From DASWIG01 sp965371445 (GTDB lineage: Bacteria; Acidobacteriota; Thermoanaerobaculia; Multivoradales; J023), in contig CBDUYN010000024.1 in NCBI GenBank assembly GCA_965371445.1, positions 16,384 through 80,383 of the forward strand: 64,000 nt of DNA, in the 5' to 3' direction. The translations under genes were made by a program, and so were the position numbers. Of the stretch, positions 25,631 through 35,393 are shown one piece after another. The stretch's first letter is position 1. The number at the start of each line of letters is the position of its first letter. The notes beneath the pieces were generated by a model. The model saw only the letters and a program-made list of their open reading frames with translations. It did not search any database and was not told the DNA's origin.

Positions 25631-25910
25631 CCTTCAGGGCTTCCGGGAAGGGATTGGGCCGGTCCTTGCGGCTGGCCTCCGGAAGCTCCCAGCCTCCCTC
25701 TTCGGCACAGATCGCCCGCAGCTCGGCAAACTCCTCGCCAATCGACTTCCGCTCGCGGTTCTGCTTCCAGCGTAAGAATTCCTCGAACGTCTCGCCGCAG
25801 ACCACCGCCGCCACCAACCTCTGACGGTTGTAGATCCGCTGCGGCTCCTTCTCGGCGGACCTCAGGACCTCGGAAAGCCTTTGCTTGGCTTGTGCGACGT
25901 TCCATTCCAT
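25599..25910 (-). CDS. Phd/YefM-family antitoxin
   Basis: 103 residues from ATG 25910, with AAGAGGTG as ribosome binding site; a GTG three codons upstream is possible. MEWNVAQAKQRLSEVLRSAE followed by PQRIYNRQRLVAAVV is the Phd/YefM DNA-binding fold (xxAKxxLSELLxxA). The longer C-terminal part wraps and inhibits the toxin and is expected to be proteolytically labile. The pair probably represses its own promoter at 25943-25971. Confidence 0.9.
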   Translation of the reverse strand: MEWNVAQAKQRLSEVLRSAEKEPQRIYNRQRLVAAVVCGETFEEFLRWKQNRERKSIGEEFAELRAICAEEGGWELPEASRKDRPNPFPEALKDASLRHHRPQ

Positions 25911-25942
25911 CGTCTTCACCTCTTGGGCGAGCCCATATGCCT

Positions 25943-25971
25943 ATTCTGTCTACCTTAGATGTCCATGTCAA
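25943..25971 (-). promoter_or_regulatory. promoter of the phd-vapC operon
   Basis: On the minus strand a perfect TTGACA (25966-25971) is followed after 17 nt by CAGAAT (25943-25948). The spacer contains TCTA-AGG-TAGA, a small palindrome that may be the autoregulatory operator. Confidence 0.6.
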
Positions 25972-26009
25972 GAGGGTGGACCGTCGTTACCGTCGTCGGC
26001 CCACCTCGC

Positions 26010-27668
<1,659 letters not shown>

Positions 27669-27690
27669 GGGTCAAGGGCTCCTCGTAGAG

Positions 27691-28434
27691 CTAGGAAAGA
27701 GGTCCGGCGGCGGTGAGCTTCGCCGCCGCGCGGACCAGGTCTTGAACGGTGTCGACGCCCGGCTCGCTGCCGGTGACGTCGAGGACGCGGATCGGGATAC
27801 CGTTTTCCAGCGCCCGCAGCTGCTCCAGGGATTCGCTCGTCTCGAGCGGTGTGCGCGGGAGCGTTGCGAGCCGCAACAGGGTCTGGCGTTGATATCCGTA
27901 GATTCCGACATGCAATCGGGCCTCGGCCGCCCCCTCCTGGCGCGGGTAGGGGATTCGGGAACGGCTGAAGTAGAGCGCGTAGCCGCGCCGGTCGCAGACC
28001 ACCTTGACGGCGTTCGGGTCGTCGCGCTCGGCCTCCTCGGCGGGCGCGGCGAGCGTCACCATGGGGTCGTCGGGGTGCTCCAGCAGGTGGCGAGCCACGA
28101 CGGCGATGGCGGCCGGGTCGATCAGGGGCTCGTCGCCCTGCACGTTCAAGACAGCCGACGTGTCCCAGTCGCGGGCGGCGTGGGCGATCCTATCCGTTCC
28201 GCTGGCACAGGTGGAGGGGGTCATCTCGCATTCGCCGCCGAAACCGTGGACCACGTCGCGAATCCGTTCGTCGTCGGTCAGGACGACGACCCGGGCGATG
28301 CCCTCGGCCATCTCCGTCCGGCGGTAGACGTGCTCGATCATCGGCCGGCCCGCCAGCTCCAGGAGGGGCTTGCCGGGCAGCCGGATCGAGGCGTAGCGGG
28401 CCGGGATGGCGGCGACGACGGTGGGGGCCGACAC
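27691..28434 (-). CDS. kdsB: CMP-KDO synthetase
   Basis: 247 residues. It activates KDO with CTP to CMP-KDO for lipid A glycosylation. Motifs are AAIPARYASIRLPGKPLLEL (family IPARxxSxRLPGKPL), VVVLTDDERI, CASGTDRIAHAA and LNVQGDEPLI. The gap to pyrG is 22 nt. Together with kdsA, kdsD and kdsC on the far side of the island, the window encodes the whole route from ribulose-5-P to CMP-KDO. Confidence 0.96.
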   Translation of the reverse strand: MSAPTVVAAIPARYASIRLPGKPLLELAGRPMIEHVYRRTEMAEGIARVVVLTDDERIRDVVHGFGGECEMTPSTCASGTDRIAHAARDWDTSAVLNVQGDEPLIDPAAIAVVARHLLEHPDDPMVTLAAPAEEAERDDPNAVKVVCDRRGYALYFSRSRIPYPRQEGAAEARLHVGIYGYQRQTLLRLATLPRTPLETSESLEQLRALENGIPIRVLDVTGSEPGVDTVQDLVRAAAKLTAAGPLS

Positions 28435-28727
28435 GACGGGCTCAGGCTTTCCGGAGTCCGGGGATGGTTTTTACGGCGGGCACGTCTAAATCTAGCGCGC
28501 CGGGTTCGGTGAGTGCAAGGCCAGGGTCACCAATGGGCGGCAACCGTCTCCAGTCTATGGCGCGGGCATATCAAGAAGGAGCTTGACGCAGGGGCAGATG
28601 GCAAGCTGGTCTACTCCGGCGCCTTCTGGGCTCTGGGTGGCAAGGCCAAGCAGACGAGAACGACGTATCGGGTTAGAGCGTGACGGCTTCAGCTCAACGG
28701 CCCCTACGTAGCTCGGCTTGGCCTTGT

Positions 28728-28750
28728 CCGAGCGCGCGCAGCGCGCTCGG
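28728..28750. repeat. strong palindromic hairpin
   Basis: CCGAGCGCGC-GCA-GCGCGCTCGG is a perfect 10-bp stem with a 3-nt loop in non-coding DNA, about 290 bp upstream of the kdsB start. No T-tract follows on either strand. Confidence 0.5.
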
Positions 28751-28975
28751 CCTACGGCCGAGAGAAAACAAGGCCCCGCATCCCGGGACCAAGCCGCGCC
28801 ATACCGGGGCCAGGGGCAGTGAACCGGACTTGTTGCCAGGGAGAGCAACTGGCAGAGCCCGTCGTTCGTAGATTGGCACAGAGCGGAGCAGCTACAGTCA
28901 ACATCTCTTCAATGTCTATGGAATATGCAGGCAAGGCCTACCACTGCTCCTTGATTCCGACTGCCAACATTCTTC

Positions 28976-29005
28976 TTGACTCAGCCAATGCCACTCGCGT
29001 AGACT
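28976..29005 (+). promoter_or_regulatory. promoter of the coiled-coil/HTH gene
   Basis: TTGACT (28976-28981) and TAGACT (29000-29005) are separated by 18 nt and lie just upstream of an AGGAGG box and ATG, giving a very short leader. Confidence 0.5.
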
Positions 29006-29024
29006 ATTGGCAGGAGGAAATCTC

Positions 29025-29549
29025 ATGGCTCAAGCCAACGCCGCAGCGGCAATCCAAGAGACCCGGGCAGACATCGCCAAGATGGCAGCCAAGATTGACC
29101 AACTCCAGAAGGAGCTCGACCAACATCGGGAAAAGCTGGAATTTTTGCAGGAGGTCGAGGCCTATTTCACCGAAAAGCTGGCAGGTACAGCCCCGACTGG
29201 CGACGACGCCCCAAGGGCCACGAATGGCGAAGCCAGCCGCAGTGGAGAAGGCCAGACCGAGGCAGTGCCTGAATCGAATGGCGGCGAATTCGCTGGCATG
29301 ACGACTCTGGAGGCCACCCTCGTGTACCTTGGAAGAGTCGGCCCTCCCGGTCGCGACACGCGTGAGCTGATCGACAACCTGAGGGCCGGAGGGTGGAAGA
29401 GCGAGGCGGAAAATGTCTATACGTCGGTCTTCGGGACCCTGAATCGCATCTCCAAGCGTAGCAACACCGACCTGGACAAGGTCGACGGCAAGTGGTGCTT
29501 GAAGTCCTGGAACGACGATCCCGAGCAGGGGAGGCTCGATATCGAGTAG
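29025..29549 (+). CDS. coiled-coil protein with winged-helix-like C-terminus
   Basis: 174 residues from ATG 29025, with AGGAGG 8 nt upstream; a TTG at 29007 is less likely. Residues 1-50 form a heptad-like coiled coil (IAKMAAKIDQLQKELDQHRE). A flexible polar linker follows. Residues about 95-170 (MTTLEATLVYLGRVGPPGRD, then TRELIDNLRAGGW...VFGTLNRISKR) resemble HARE-HTH or similar winged-helix domains that read modified or damaged DNA. A dimeric DNA-binding protein is likely. A hairpin terminator follows 10 nt after the stop. Confidence 0.7.
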   Translation: MAQANAAAAIQETRADIAKMAAKIDQLQKELDQHREKLEFLQEVEAYFTEKLAGTAPTGDDAPRATNGEASRSGEGQTEAVPESNGGEFAGMTTLEATLVYLGRVGPPGRDTRELIDNLRAGGWKSEAENVYTSVFGTLNRISKRSNTDLDKVDGKWCLKSWNDDPEQGRLDIE

Positions 29550-29558
29550 AAAAGCGAA

Positions 29559-29580
29559 GGCCGGGCGAACCCGGCCATCT
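29559..29580 (+). terminator. terminator after the coiled-coil/HTH gene
   Basis: GGCCGGG-CGAA-CCCGGCC (7-bp stem, tetraloop) followed by ATCTT, 10 nt after the stop codon. Confidence 0.6.
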
Positions 29581-29592
29581 TCAACCATGCCT

Positions 29593-29701
29593 ACTTCTTT
29601 GGCGATCCAACCAAGACACAGTCCAAAGAAGTAAGGCCCCGAGGGCGCAAAGCGCCACAAGGACTTGGTCCAACCAAGTCTATCGCGTGGCGCCTTCGGG
29701 A
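29593..29701. ncRNA. possible structured RNA element
   Basis: ACTTCTTTGG (29593-29602) pairs with CCAAAGAAGT (29623-29632). Immediately after, GCGCCAC (29652-29658) pairs with GTGGCGC (29687-29693), enclosing ACTTGG (29663-29668) paired with CCAAGT (29674-29679). Three perfect stems, two of them nested, in 110 non-coding bases suggest a folded RNA or a palindromic mobile element. Neither matches a family I know. Confidence 0.35.
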
Positions 29702-29984
29702 GCAACCCCAGAACGGAGGTGCCAAATGTGGCCCATACATTCCCGAGATCTCGGCTTGACCCGGTGGGACAGAAACCGCCCCGATTTGCCGCGTTCTGAC
29801 GCTGGCGGTGAGCTTTGGCTCCGAGGGTCTGCTTGCCCTCTGGCCCTGGTACTTGGGTCGGCCTGGAGTGCTCCTTCCAAGGCCGACCACAGAGCCACCC
29901 GGTCTTTGACGACGTTCCAGAAGCTGTATAGGCTGGCTACTCATTGGCCACCGACGGCTACCGTCTATGGAGGAGCTGCGAGTT

Positions 29985-30179
29985 ATGCGACTCGAATCCG
30001 CGAGGGACCTGAAGCAAGAGTTGCAGAGATCGACGAACCGGGGTGCCGTGCGGACGCAGGGCAGGCGCTGGGAGGGCGAAGCCATCGCCCCGCTACATGA
30101 TGACCGCATCGCTCTCGGCATCACGCGATGCCGCCACGAAGGATTCGCCTTGGCGGTGCGGGTGCAATCCCGGAGTTAA
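29985..30179 (+). pseudogene. N-terminal part of the trypsin-like gene, cut by a stop codon
   Basis: ATG 29985 (GGAGGAG upstream) opens MRLESARDLKQELQ..., which reads LGITRCRHEGFALAVRVQSRS and then meets TAA at 30177-30179. The same frame continues without interruption as AAQLQVEAIRRQARDEVDVR into the peptidase. This part is therefore best seen as the beginning of the peptidase gene, separated by one nonsense codon. Confidence 0.6.
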
Positions 30180-30233
30180 GCCGCTCAACTCCAGGTCGAG
30201 GCGATCCGCCGTCAGGCACGAGACGAAGTCGAC

Positions 30234-30965
30234 GTGCGCTATGTCGGGTCGGTGAACAAGCGGTCGAAACTCTGGTACCGGCAGGCGAATCGGCCTCTGC
30301 TGATGGGTTGTTCTATCGGCCATTTGGCCGTCGAGGCCGGAACTCTCGGTTGCTTCGTCAGAGATCGTGAGAGTGGTGACGTCCTTGTCATCTCGAACAA
30401 CCATGTCCTCGCTCGGGAAGGCATGGCCCACCTTGGAGACGCGGTCCTCCAACCCGCTCTGGCCGATGGCGGCGACGAGTCACGGCACATGGTGGGTAGG
30501 CTCGCACGGTTTCAACCGTTAGTCACGGAAGGCGTCAACCAGGTGGATGCGGCAGTAGCCTCGCTTCAAGAGGACGTCGATCATGATCTCAGGACTTTGT
30601 CCGGGCTCGGTCAGTTGGTTGGTCTTGGTGATTCGCTCCTGGACGGAGGTATGGAAGTGGCCAAGATTGGCCGTACCACAGGAGTGACTCGAGGTCGGGT
30701 GACGGCTTTTGAGCTCGACAATGTCGTCGTCCACTTCGAGCGAGGTGCCTTGCGGTTCGACCGCCAGGTGGAGATCGAAGGCTCGGACAGTGCGCCCTTC
30801 AGCCGTGCAGGCGACAGCGGTGCGCTGATCGTGGACCGAGATCTTCGGGCCATTGCCCTGCTCTTCGCCGGTACGGACTTCGGCGGTGCCAACGGTGAAG
30901 GCCTGACTTACGCCCATTCCCTGGTGTCGGTGCTCGACTCCCTGGCCGTCGATCTGCTATTCTGA
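30234..30965 (+). CDS. trypsin-like serine peptidase, probably 5'-interrupted
   Basis: 243 residues from a GTG at 30234. A chymotrypsin-like catalytic set is visible: His in VISNNHVLA, Asp in VNQVDAAVA, and Ser in AGDSGALIV, with KIGRTTGVTRGRV between. No signal peptide is present, so a cytoplasmic peptidase of the Nal1/HtrA-distant type is likely. The true N-terminus seems to lie upstream at 29985, separated by an in-frame TAA. The catalytic core survives whole, so a shortened protein could still be made. A small partner gene follows 4 nt downstream. Confidence 0.75.
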   Translation: MRYVGSVNKRSKLWYRQANRPLLMGCSIGHLAVEAGTLGCFVRDRESGDVLVISNNHVLAREGMAHLGDAVLQPALADGGDESRHMVGRLARFQPLVTEGVNQVDAAVASLQEDVDHDLRTLSGLGQLVGLGDSLLDGGMEVAKIGRTTGVTRGRVTAFELDNVVVHFERGALRFDRQVEIEGSDSAPFSRAGDSGALIVDRDLRAIALLFAGTDFGGANGEGLTYAHSLVSVLDSLAVDLLF

Positions 30966-30969
30966 GCAC

Positions 30970-31242
30970 ATGGACGCTCGTACTCTCGAAGAAGCACGCG
31001 CCGCCAAGCCCAAGGCCCTGGAAGTCTTCGCAGCCCTGGCGTCGGTCGTCGGGGTCGGCGTCACTCGAATCGGAGATGGGTACGGCGTGAAGGTGAATCT
31101 CGAAGGCAAGCCGGCGACAGAAACGGAGTTGCCGGCAAGCGTCGCCGGTGTCCCCGTGCAGGTCGAGATCGTCGGTACCGTCCGCAAGCAACCACGATCC
31201 TCGATGTTTCGAGCTGCAATCGTCGGTTCTACGTCTCGATAA
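30970..31242 (+). CDS. small alpha/beta protein paired with the peptidase
   Basis: 90 residues. A helix (TLEEARAAKPKALEVFAALAS) precedes strands VVGVGVTRIGDGYGVKVNLE and PVQVEIVGTVRKQ. The alternating GVGVTR-GYGVKVNL-VPVQVEIVG pattern is like the small ferredoxin-like domain often found at the N-terminus of, or next to, Nal1-type peptidases (my recollection, not checked). The 4-nt spacing from the peptidase indicates one operon. It might bind the peptidase or present a substrate. Confidence 0.7.
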   Translation: MDARTLEEARAAKPKALEVFAALASVVGVGVTRIGDGYGVKVNLEGKPATETELPASVAGVPVQVEIVGTVRKQPRSSMFRAAIVGSTSR

Positions 31243-31319
31243 CCGGCGCCGGGTTTCCGCGGCGGGGTGCTGTGGAGCACTTTCCGCAAGGTGCGCGGCG
31301 GTGCTAGCCTTCCCGAACC

Positions 31320-32408
31320 ATGACCGCGCCGCGACGATTCACCTCCCCATGGCGCTTCTTCGCCGCCGTGGCCGCCGCGGCTCTCGTCCTGGCGGCCCTC
31401 GAGCGGACGGTGACAGCACTGCGGGCGGAGCTTTCCGAACCCGGCCGCGGCGCCTGCTGGATCTGGGCGCCGGGAGTCCACGAGAGCGTGGAGCCCCTGG
31501 CATTTTTCGCGGTCCGCGACTTCGACCTCGACGAGCCGGGCCATGCCTCGCTCACCATCGTGGCCGACGAGGAGTACGTCGTCTACCTGAACGGCCGGCG
31601 CGTCGGCTCCGGCTCCTACCGCGACCGCTCGCCAGCGGACCTCTACGAGGTGGGCGACGTGACGAAGGCCGGCGGAAACCGGCTGGCCGTGGAGCTGCGC
31701 TCGAGCCGTGGCGCCGGGGGATTGCTGGCGAACCTCCGCCTGGGCCAGGAGGAGGGACCGCGGATCGTGACCGACGGCGACTGGAGGGTCTTTCGCCGCT
31801 ACGATCCCGCGATCCTTCATGGCTGGAGGCTCGAAGGCGGCGAGCCGGCAACGGTCTGGCGCGGTCATCCGGCCGGACGCTGGCGTCCGGCTCCGGCCGG
31901 TGAGGCGCGGCCGTGGCCGAAGCCCGCCTTCCCGCCCGAAGCGCTGCGCCGCGCGGTCCGTCTACGCCCGATGGAAGGCGACTGGCGCGAGCTTTCGACG
32001 CGGCGAGCCTTGTCCCAGATCGGGGTGCGGGCGATCTACGACTGGGGCGAAGAGCTGACAGGCGTCCTCCATCTCGAGCTTGCCTCCGACGGCGGCGAAG
32101 CCGGGCTCCTCTATGTCGGCACCGAGTCCCCGGAGAACCGCCCGCCGCCGGCCGACGCTCTCGTTGTGCCGGTGCCCGGCCGCGCCAGCTGGTCCGACGC
32201 CCACGTGCGCACCTTTCGCTACGCCTATCTGGTCGGCGTCGAGCTGCGGGAGGCGCCCGAGGTCCGCCGCGTCGACGGCGCCGCGGCCGCCGCGGCCGCG
32301 GCGCCGGGACCATGGCCCGGCATCTTGGGAATCGTCCCGCCGCGTGCCCAGACCCTGGCCGAGGAGCAGGTTCGCGAGCGGCTCTTCGGGGTGGCGAAGG
32401 ACCGTTAG
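31320..32408 (+). CDS. membrane-anchored protein with carbohydrate-binding-like domain
   Basis: 362 residues. One N-terminal hydrophobic helix (RFFAAVAAAALVLAAL) is followed by a region (WIWAPGVHESVEPLAFFAVR, then VADEEYVVYLNGRRVGSGSY and LYEVGDVTKAGGNRLAVEL) very like the N-terminal beta-sandwich of alpha-L-rhamnosidases (GH78). A second beta-rich part follows (GVLHLELASDGGEAGLLYVG). The catalytic (alpha/alpha)6 barrel is absent, so it probably binds sugars rather than cleaving them. An Ala-rich stretch near residue 325 looks low in complexity. Confidence 0.7.
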   Translation: MTAPRRFTSPWRFFAAVAAAALVLAALERTVTALRAELSEPGRGACWIWAPGVHESVEPLAFFAVRDFDLDEPGHASLTIVADEEYVVYLNGRRVGSGSYRDRSPADLYEVGDVTKAGGNRLAVELRSSRGAGGLLANLRLGQEEGPRIVTDGDWRVFRRYDPAILHGWRLEGGEPATVWRGHPAGRWRPAPAGEARPWPKPAFPPEALRRAVRLRPMEGDWRELSTRRALSQIGVRAIYDWGEELTGVLHLELASDGGEAGLLYVGTESPENRPPPADALVVPVPGRASWSDAHVRTFRYAYLVGVELREAPEVRRVDGAAAAAAAAPGPWPGILGIVPPRAQTLAEEQVRERLFGVAKDR

Positions 32409-32438
32409 GGTTCACGCAACCCCGCATGGCCGTGAACC
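32409..32438. terminator. hairpin between convergent genes
   Basis: GGTTCACG and CGTGAACC form an 8-bp stem with a 14-nt loop between convergent genes. There is no clear T-tract. Confidence 0.35.
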
Positions 32439-32441
32439 GGG

Positions 32442-33299
32442 CTACTTCTTCGAGTAGTCGTAGAAGCCCCGGCCGCTCTTCCTTCCGAGGCGTCCGGCCT
32501 GCACCATCTGCTTCAAGAGCGGCGGCGGCGCGAAGCGCTTCTCCCGGTACTCCTCGAACATGATGTTGCCGATGTAGTAGGTCGTATCGAGACCCACGAA
32601 GTCGAGCAGGGTAAAAGGACCCATCGGGTAGCCGCAGCCGAGCTTCATGGCCTTGTCGATGTCCTCGACCGTGCCCACGCCTTCCTCCAGGGCCCGGATG
32701 GCGTCGAGCAGGTAGGGGATGAGGAGCCGGTTGACGATGAAGCCCGAGTTGTCCTTGCAGGCGACAGGCTCCTTGCCGAGCGAGCGGACGAATTCGTGCG
32801 TCGTCTCGATGACGCCCTTGTCGCTCATCAACGTCTCGACCACCTCGACGAGCTTCATCACCGGCACCGGGTTGAAGAAGTGGAGCCCGATCAGCCGGTC
32901 CGGGCGCCCGGTCGAAGCGGCGATCTGGGTCACGGTCAGCGACGAGGTGTTGGTGGCGAAGATCGCCTCTTTTTTGACCGTCTCGTCGAGGACGGCAAAA
33001 GTCTTGCGCTTCTCGTCGAGGTTTTCGACGATCGCCTCGACCACGAAGTCGCAGTCGGCGAGCGCCTCCAGGTCGACGACCCCGGAGATGCGCTCCTGGA
33101 CGCGGCCGCGCTCCTCGCTTTCGAGCTTGCCGCGGGAGACCGCTTTCTCCAGCGAGCCGTGGATGCGCGCCAGGCCTTTCTCCAGCAGCTCTTCGCTGAC
33201 CTCGCGGATCACTGTCGCGTAGCCGGACTTGGCCGCGATCTCGGCGATTCCGGAGCCCATGAGACCACAGCCGACCACTCCCACTTTCTTGATCTTCAT
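32442..33299 (-). CDS. 3-hydroxybutyryl-CoA dehydrogenase
   Basis: 285 residues. It oxidises (S)-3-hydroxyacyl-CoA to 3-ketoacyl-CoA with NAD. The Rossmann motif VGVVGCGLMGSGIAE is at residues 6-20, NTSSLTVTQIA carries the catalytic Ser, LHFFNPVPVMKLVEVV carries His140 and the paired Glu, and CKDNSGFIVNRLLIP carries the Asn. The C-terminal helical domain ends GRKSGRGFYDYSKK. This is the short form without a fused hydratase. It ends a leftward gene run, 96 nt after tsaE. Confidence 0.95.
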   Translation of the reverse strand: MKIKKVGVVGCGLMGSGIAEIAAKSGYATVIREVSEELLEKGLARIHGSLEKAVSRGKLESEERGRVQERISGVVDLEALADCDFVVEAIVENLDEKRKTFAVLDETVKKEAIFATNTSSLTVTQIAASTGRPDRLIGLHFFNPVPVMKLVEVVETLMSDKGVIETTHEFVRSLGKEPVACKDNSGFIVNRLLIPYLLDAIRALEEGVGTVEDIDKAMKLGCGYPMGPFTLLDFVGLDTTYYIGNIMFEEYREKRFAPPPLLKQMVQAGRLGRKSGRGFYDYSKK

Positions 33300-33395
33300 C
33301 GCTTCTCCTCACTGGCCGCCAGGCGTTGCGGCAGCCCGTTGGTCTGCGTTCAAACGTCTTGGTGACGTCACCTTTCGATCCGTTTCGTTTGCTTC

Positions 33396-33800
33396 TTACC
33401 AGACGATCTCTCGCACGCCGTCGCCGACGCGCCGGATCGTGACCTTGAGTCCCTCCGGGAGCCCCGGAAGCCTTTCGGCCCATTCGATCGCCGCCAGCGT
33501 GGAGGTGTCCAAGAGCTCTTCCAGACCCAGCGTCGCGACCTCCTCCGGCTCCAGCCGGTAGAGGTCGACGTGGACGAGGCGTCCGCCGCTGCCTTCGTGC
33601 TCGCGGACCAGGGTGTAGGTCGGCGAGACGACCTCGCGCGGCTCGATCCCCAGGGCGCGGGCGACACCCCGTACCAGGACGGTCTTGCCGCTTCCCAGAT
33701 CGCCCTCGAGGAGGACGGTTCCGCGGCCGCCGAGCTCGCCGGCGAGCGCCTCGCCCGCCGCCTCGGTCTCCGCCTCGCTCGTGCTTCGCCACCTGGTCAT
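33396..33800 (-). CDS. tsaE: tRNA threonylcarbamoyladenosine ATPase TsaE
   Basis: 134 residues. The Walker A motif LEGDLGSGKTVLVRGVAR is at about 31-48. The family signature SPTYTLVREHEG and the segment LVHVDLYRLEP follow, with AIEWAERLP near the end. TsaE drives the TsaBDE complex that makes t6A37 in ANN-decoding tRNAs. It is 3 nt after nnrD, a common neighbour in bacteria. Confidence 0.96.
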   Translation of the reverse strand: MTRWRSTSEAETEAAGEALAGELGGRGTVLLEGDLGSGKTVLVRGVARALGIEPREVVSPTYTLVREHEGSGGRLVHVDLYRLEPEEVATLGLEELLDTSTLAAIEWAERLPGLPEGLKVTIRRVGDGVREIVW

Positions 33801-33803
33801 GGC

Positions 33804-35393
33804 TCACAGGGCTCGCAGGTGGGCGAAGGCTTCGGGCAAGGCGTCGAGCAAGTCGGTGGCGCGGAGTGCTTCCGGGGCCTCTCCTCGGGGACCGGCGAGC
33901 GCCATGTCGCCCGCCAGACCGTGCAGAAAAGCACCTAGCTGGGCGGCCACCAGAGCATCATATCCCTGCGCCAGAAGCGCCGCAACGAGCCCGGTCAAGA
34001 CATCGCCGCTACCGCCGCTCGCCATACCCGGATTGCCCGTCGGGTTGATCCAGACGTCGCCTTCGGGCGTCGCCACGAGGGAGAGATGACCCTTCAGGAC
34101 GACGACTGCCCGGCTCCCCTCCGCGAGGCGCCGCGCCGCGGCCAGGCGATCCGCCTGGACCTCGGCGCTCGTCGTCGCGAGCAGACGAGCCGCTTCGCCC
34201 GGGTGAGGCGTCAGGACGGCCGGTGCCGTCCGTTCGGCCATCTCCTCGAGGCGTCCGGCGAAGGCGTTCAAGCCGTCGGCATCGAGGACGACGGGCACCT
34301 CGAGCTCCGCATAAAGGCGCCGTACGGCAGCCACGGTCCCCTCGCTCTGGCCGACACCGGGGCCGAGCGCCACCGCCTGCTTGCCGGCCGCCGCTTCACG
34401 GACGGCGTCGGCCGCCGCTTGAGAGAGGGCGCCGTCGGCGTCGGCCGGTAGCGCCAGGGTGAGCGATTCGAGGCAGCCGCCGTCGACCGTCATGAGAAGC
34501 GGCTCCGGCACGGCAGCCGTCACGAGCCCCGCGCCGCCACGTATCGCGGCACGCGCCGCCAGGATCGCCGCGCCGGCGCGTCCCGGCGCGCCGGCGACGA
34601 CGAGGGCGTGCCCGTAGGTTCCCTTGTGGCTCGCCGCCGGCCTCGGCAGGAGGCAGGCCGCCAGCTCCTCGTCGACCGACAGGTGGAGCTGCCCCGGAGC
34701 TGTGTTTTCCCCCCCACTCCCCCCCGAGGGGGCTTCGGCCACCAGGAAGGGCGGAATGCCGAGGTCGGTCACGACCAGCTCGCCGGTGGCGTCGGCCGCC
34801 GGTGCCAGGACGTGGGCCACCTTGGGCGCCGCGAAGGTCACCGTCAGATCCGCCCGGACGTGCGGACCCGGCGGCTCGGCCCGGCTGCCGTCGAGGCCGC
34901 TCGGCATGTCGACCGCGAGGCACGGGACGCTCGAGGTGCCGAGCCACTCCACCAGCTCGGCGAAGTGTCCCTCCAGGGGACGCGCGAGGCCGGTCCCGAA
35001 GAGAGCGTCGACCAGGAGGTCGAAACGTTCGCAGGAAGCCGTCAAGGCGGCGAGGTCGCTGTCGCCTCGCACCTCTTCCACCTCGATGCCGGCGCGTTCG
35101 AGGATCCTTAATTGCACCTCGGCGTCGCCGCGGGGCGGCGAGCCACGCAGCACGAGGTAGGTGCGGCAACGATAGCCGCGGGCGTCGAGGAGCCGTGCCA
35201 GCGCCAGGCCGTCGCCGCCGTTGTTGCCGGGGCCGCAGAAGATCGCCACGCTCTCGGCCTCGGGAAAGCTCTCGGCGAGGGCGTCGGCGACGCCGATGGC
35301 GGCGTTTTCCATCAAGACGAGGCTCGGGATGCCGATCTCCTCGATCGCTCGCCGGTCGACCTCGCGCATCTCCTGAGCCGTCAGGATCCTCAT
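33804..35393 (-). CDS. nnrD: bifunctional NAD(P)H-hydrate epimerase/dehydratase
   Basis: 529 residues. It repairs hydrated NADH and NADPH. The N-terminal epimerase half (about 1-215) shows VAIFCGPGNNGGDGLALARLL and AVDMPSGLDGS. The C-terminal ADP-dependent dehydratase (about 235-529) shows HKGTYGHALVVAGAPGRAGA, LGPGVGQSEGTV, LTPHPGEAARLL and NPTGNPGMASGGSGDVLTG. This fused form is also called Nnr or YjeF. It overlaps the upstream DUF2064 gene by 4 nt. Confidence 0.96.
   Translation of the reverse strand: MRILTAQEMREVDRRAIEEIGIPSLVLMENAAIGVADALAESFPEAESVAIFCGPGNNGGDGLALARLLDARGYRCRTYLVLRGSPPRGDAEVQLRILERAGIEVEEVRGDSDLAALTASCERFDLLVDALFGTGLARPLEGHFAELVEWLGTSSVPCLAVDMPSGLDGSRAEPPGPHVRADLTVTFAAPKVAHVLAPAADATGELVVTDLGIPPFLVAEAPSGGSGGENTAPGQLHLSVDEELAACLLPRPAASHKGTYGHALVVAGAPGRAGAAILAARAAIRGGAGLVTAAVPEPLLMTVDGGCLESLTLALPADADGALSQAAADAVREAAAGKQAVALGPGVGQSEGTVAAVRRLYAELEVPVVLDADGLNAFAGRLEEMAERTAPAVLTPHPGEAARLLATTSAEVQADRLAAARRLAEGSRAVVVLKGHLSLVATPEGDVWINPTGNPGMASGGSGDVLTGLVAALLAQGYDALVAAQLGAFLHGLAGDMALAGPRGEAPEALRATDLLDALPEAFAHLRAL

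Larger units (their letters stand above)
28435..29024. other. 590-bp region without a confident gene
   Basis: No frame here looks protein-like on either strand. Features seen are a very strong hairpin at 28728-28750 (10-bp stem, loop GCA), a weaker one near 28835-28856 (TGCCAG/CTGGCA), and a promoter for the next gene at 28976-29005. Confidence 0.45.

Noticed and set aside
28555..28879. minus-strand small genes upstream of the coiled-coil gene
   Set aside because: Two overlapping frames have similar quality, neither has a start signal, and a strong hairpin lies inside them.
30177..30179. in-frame stop as a selenocysteine codon
   Set aside because: The codon is TAA, not TGA, so the tRNA-Sec in this window cannot read it.
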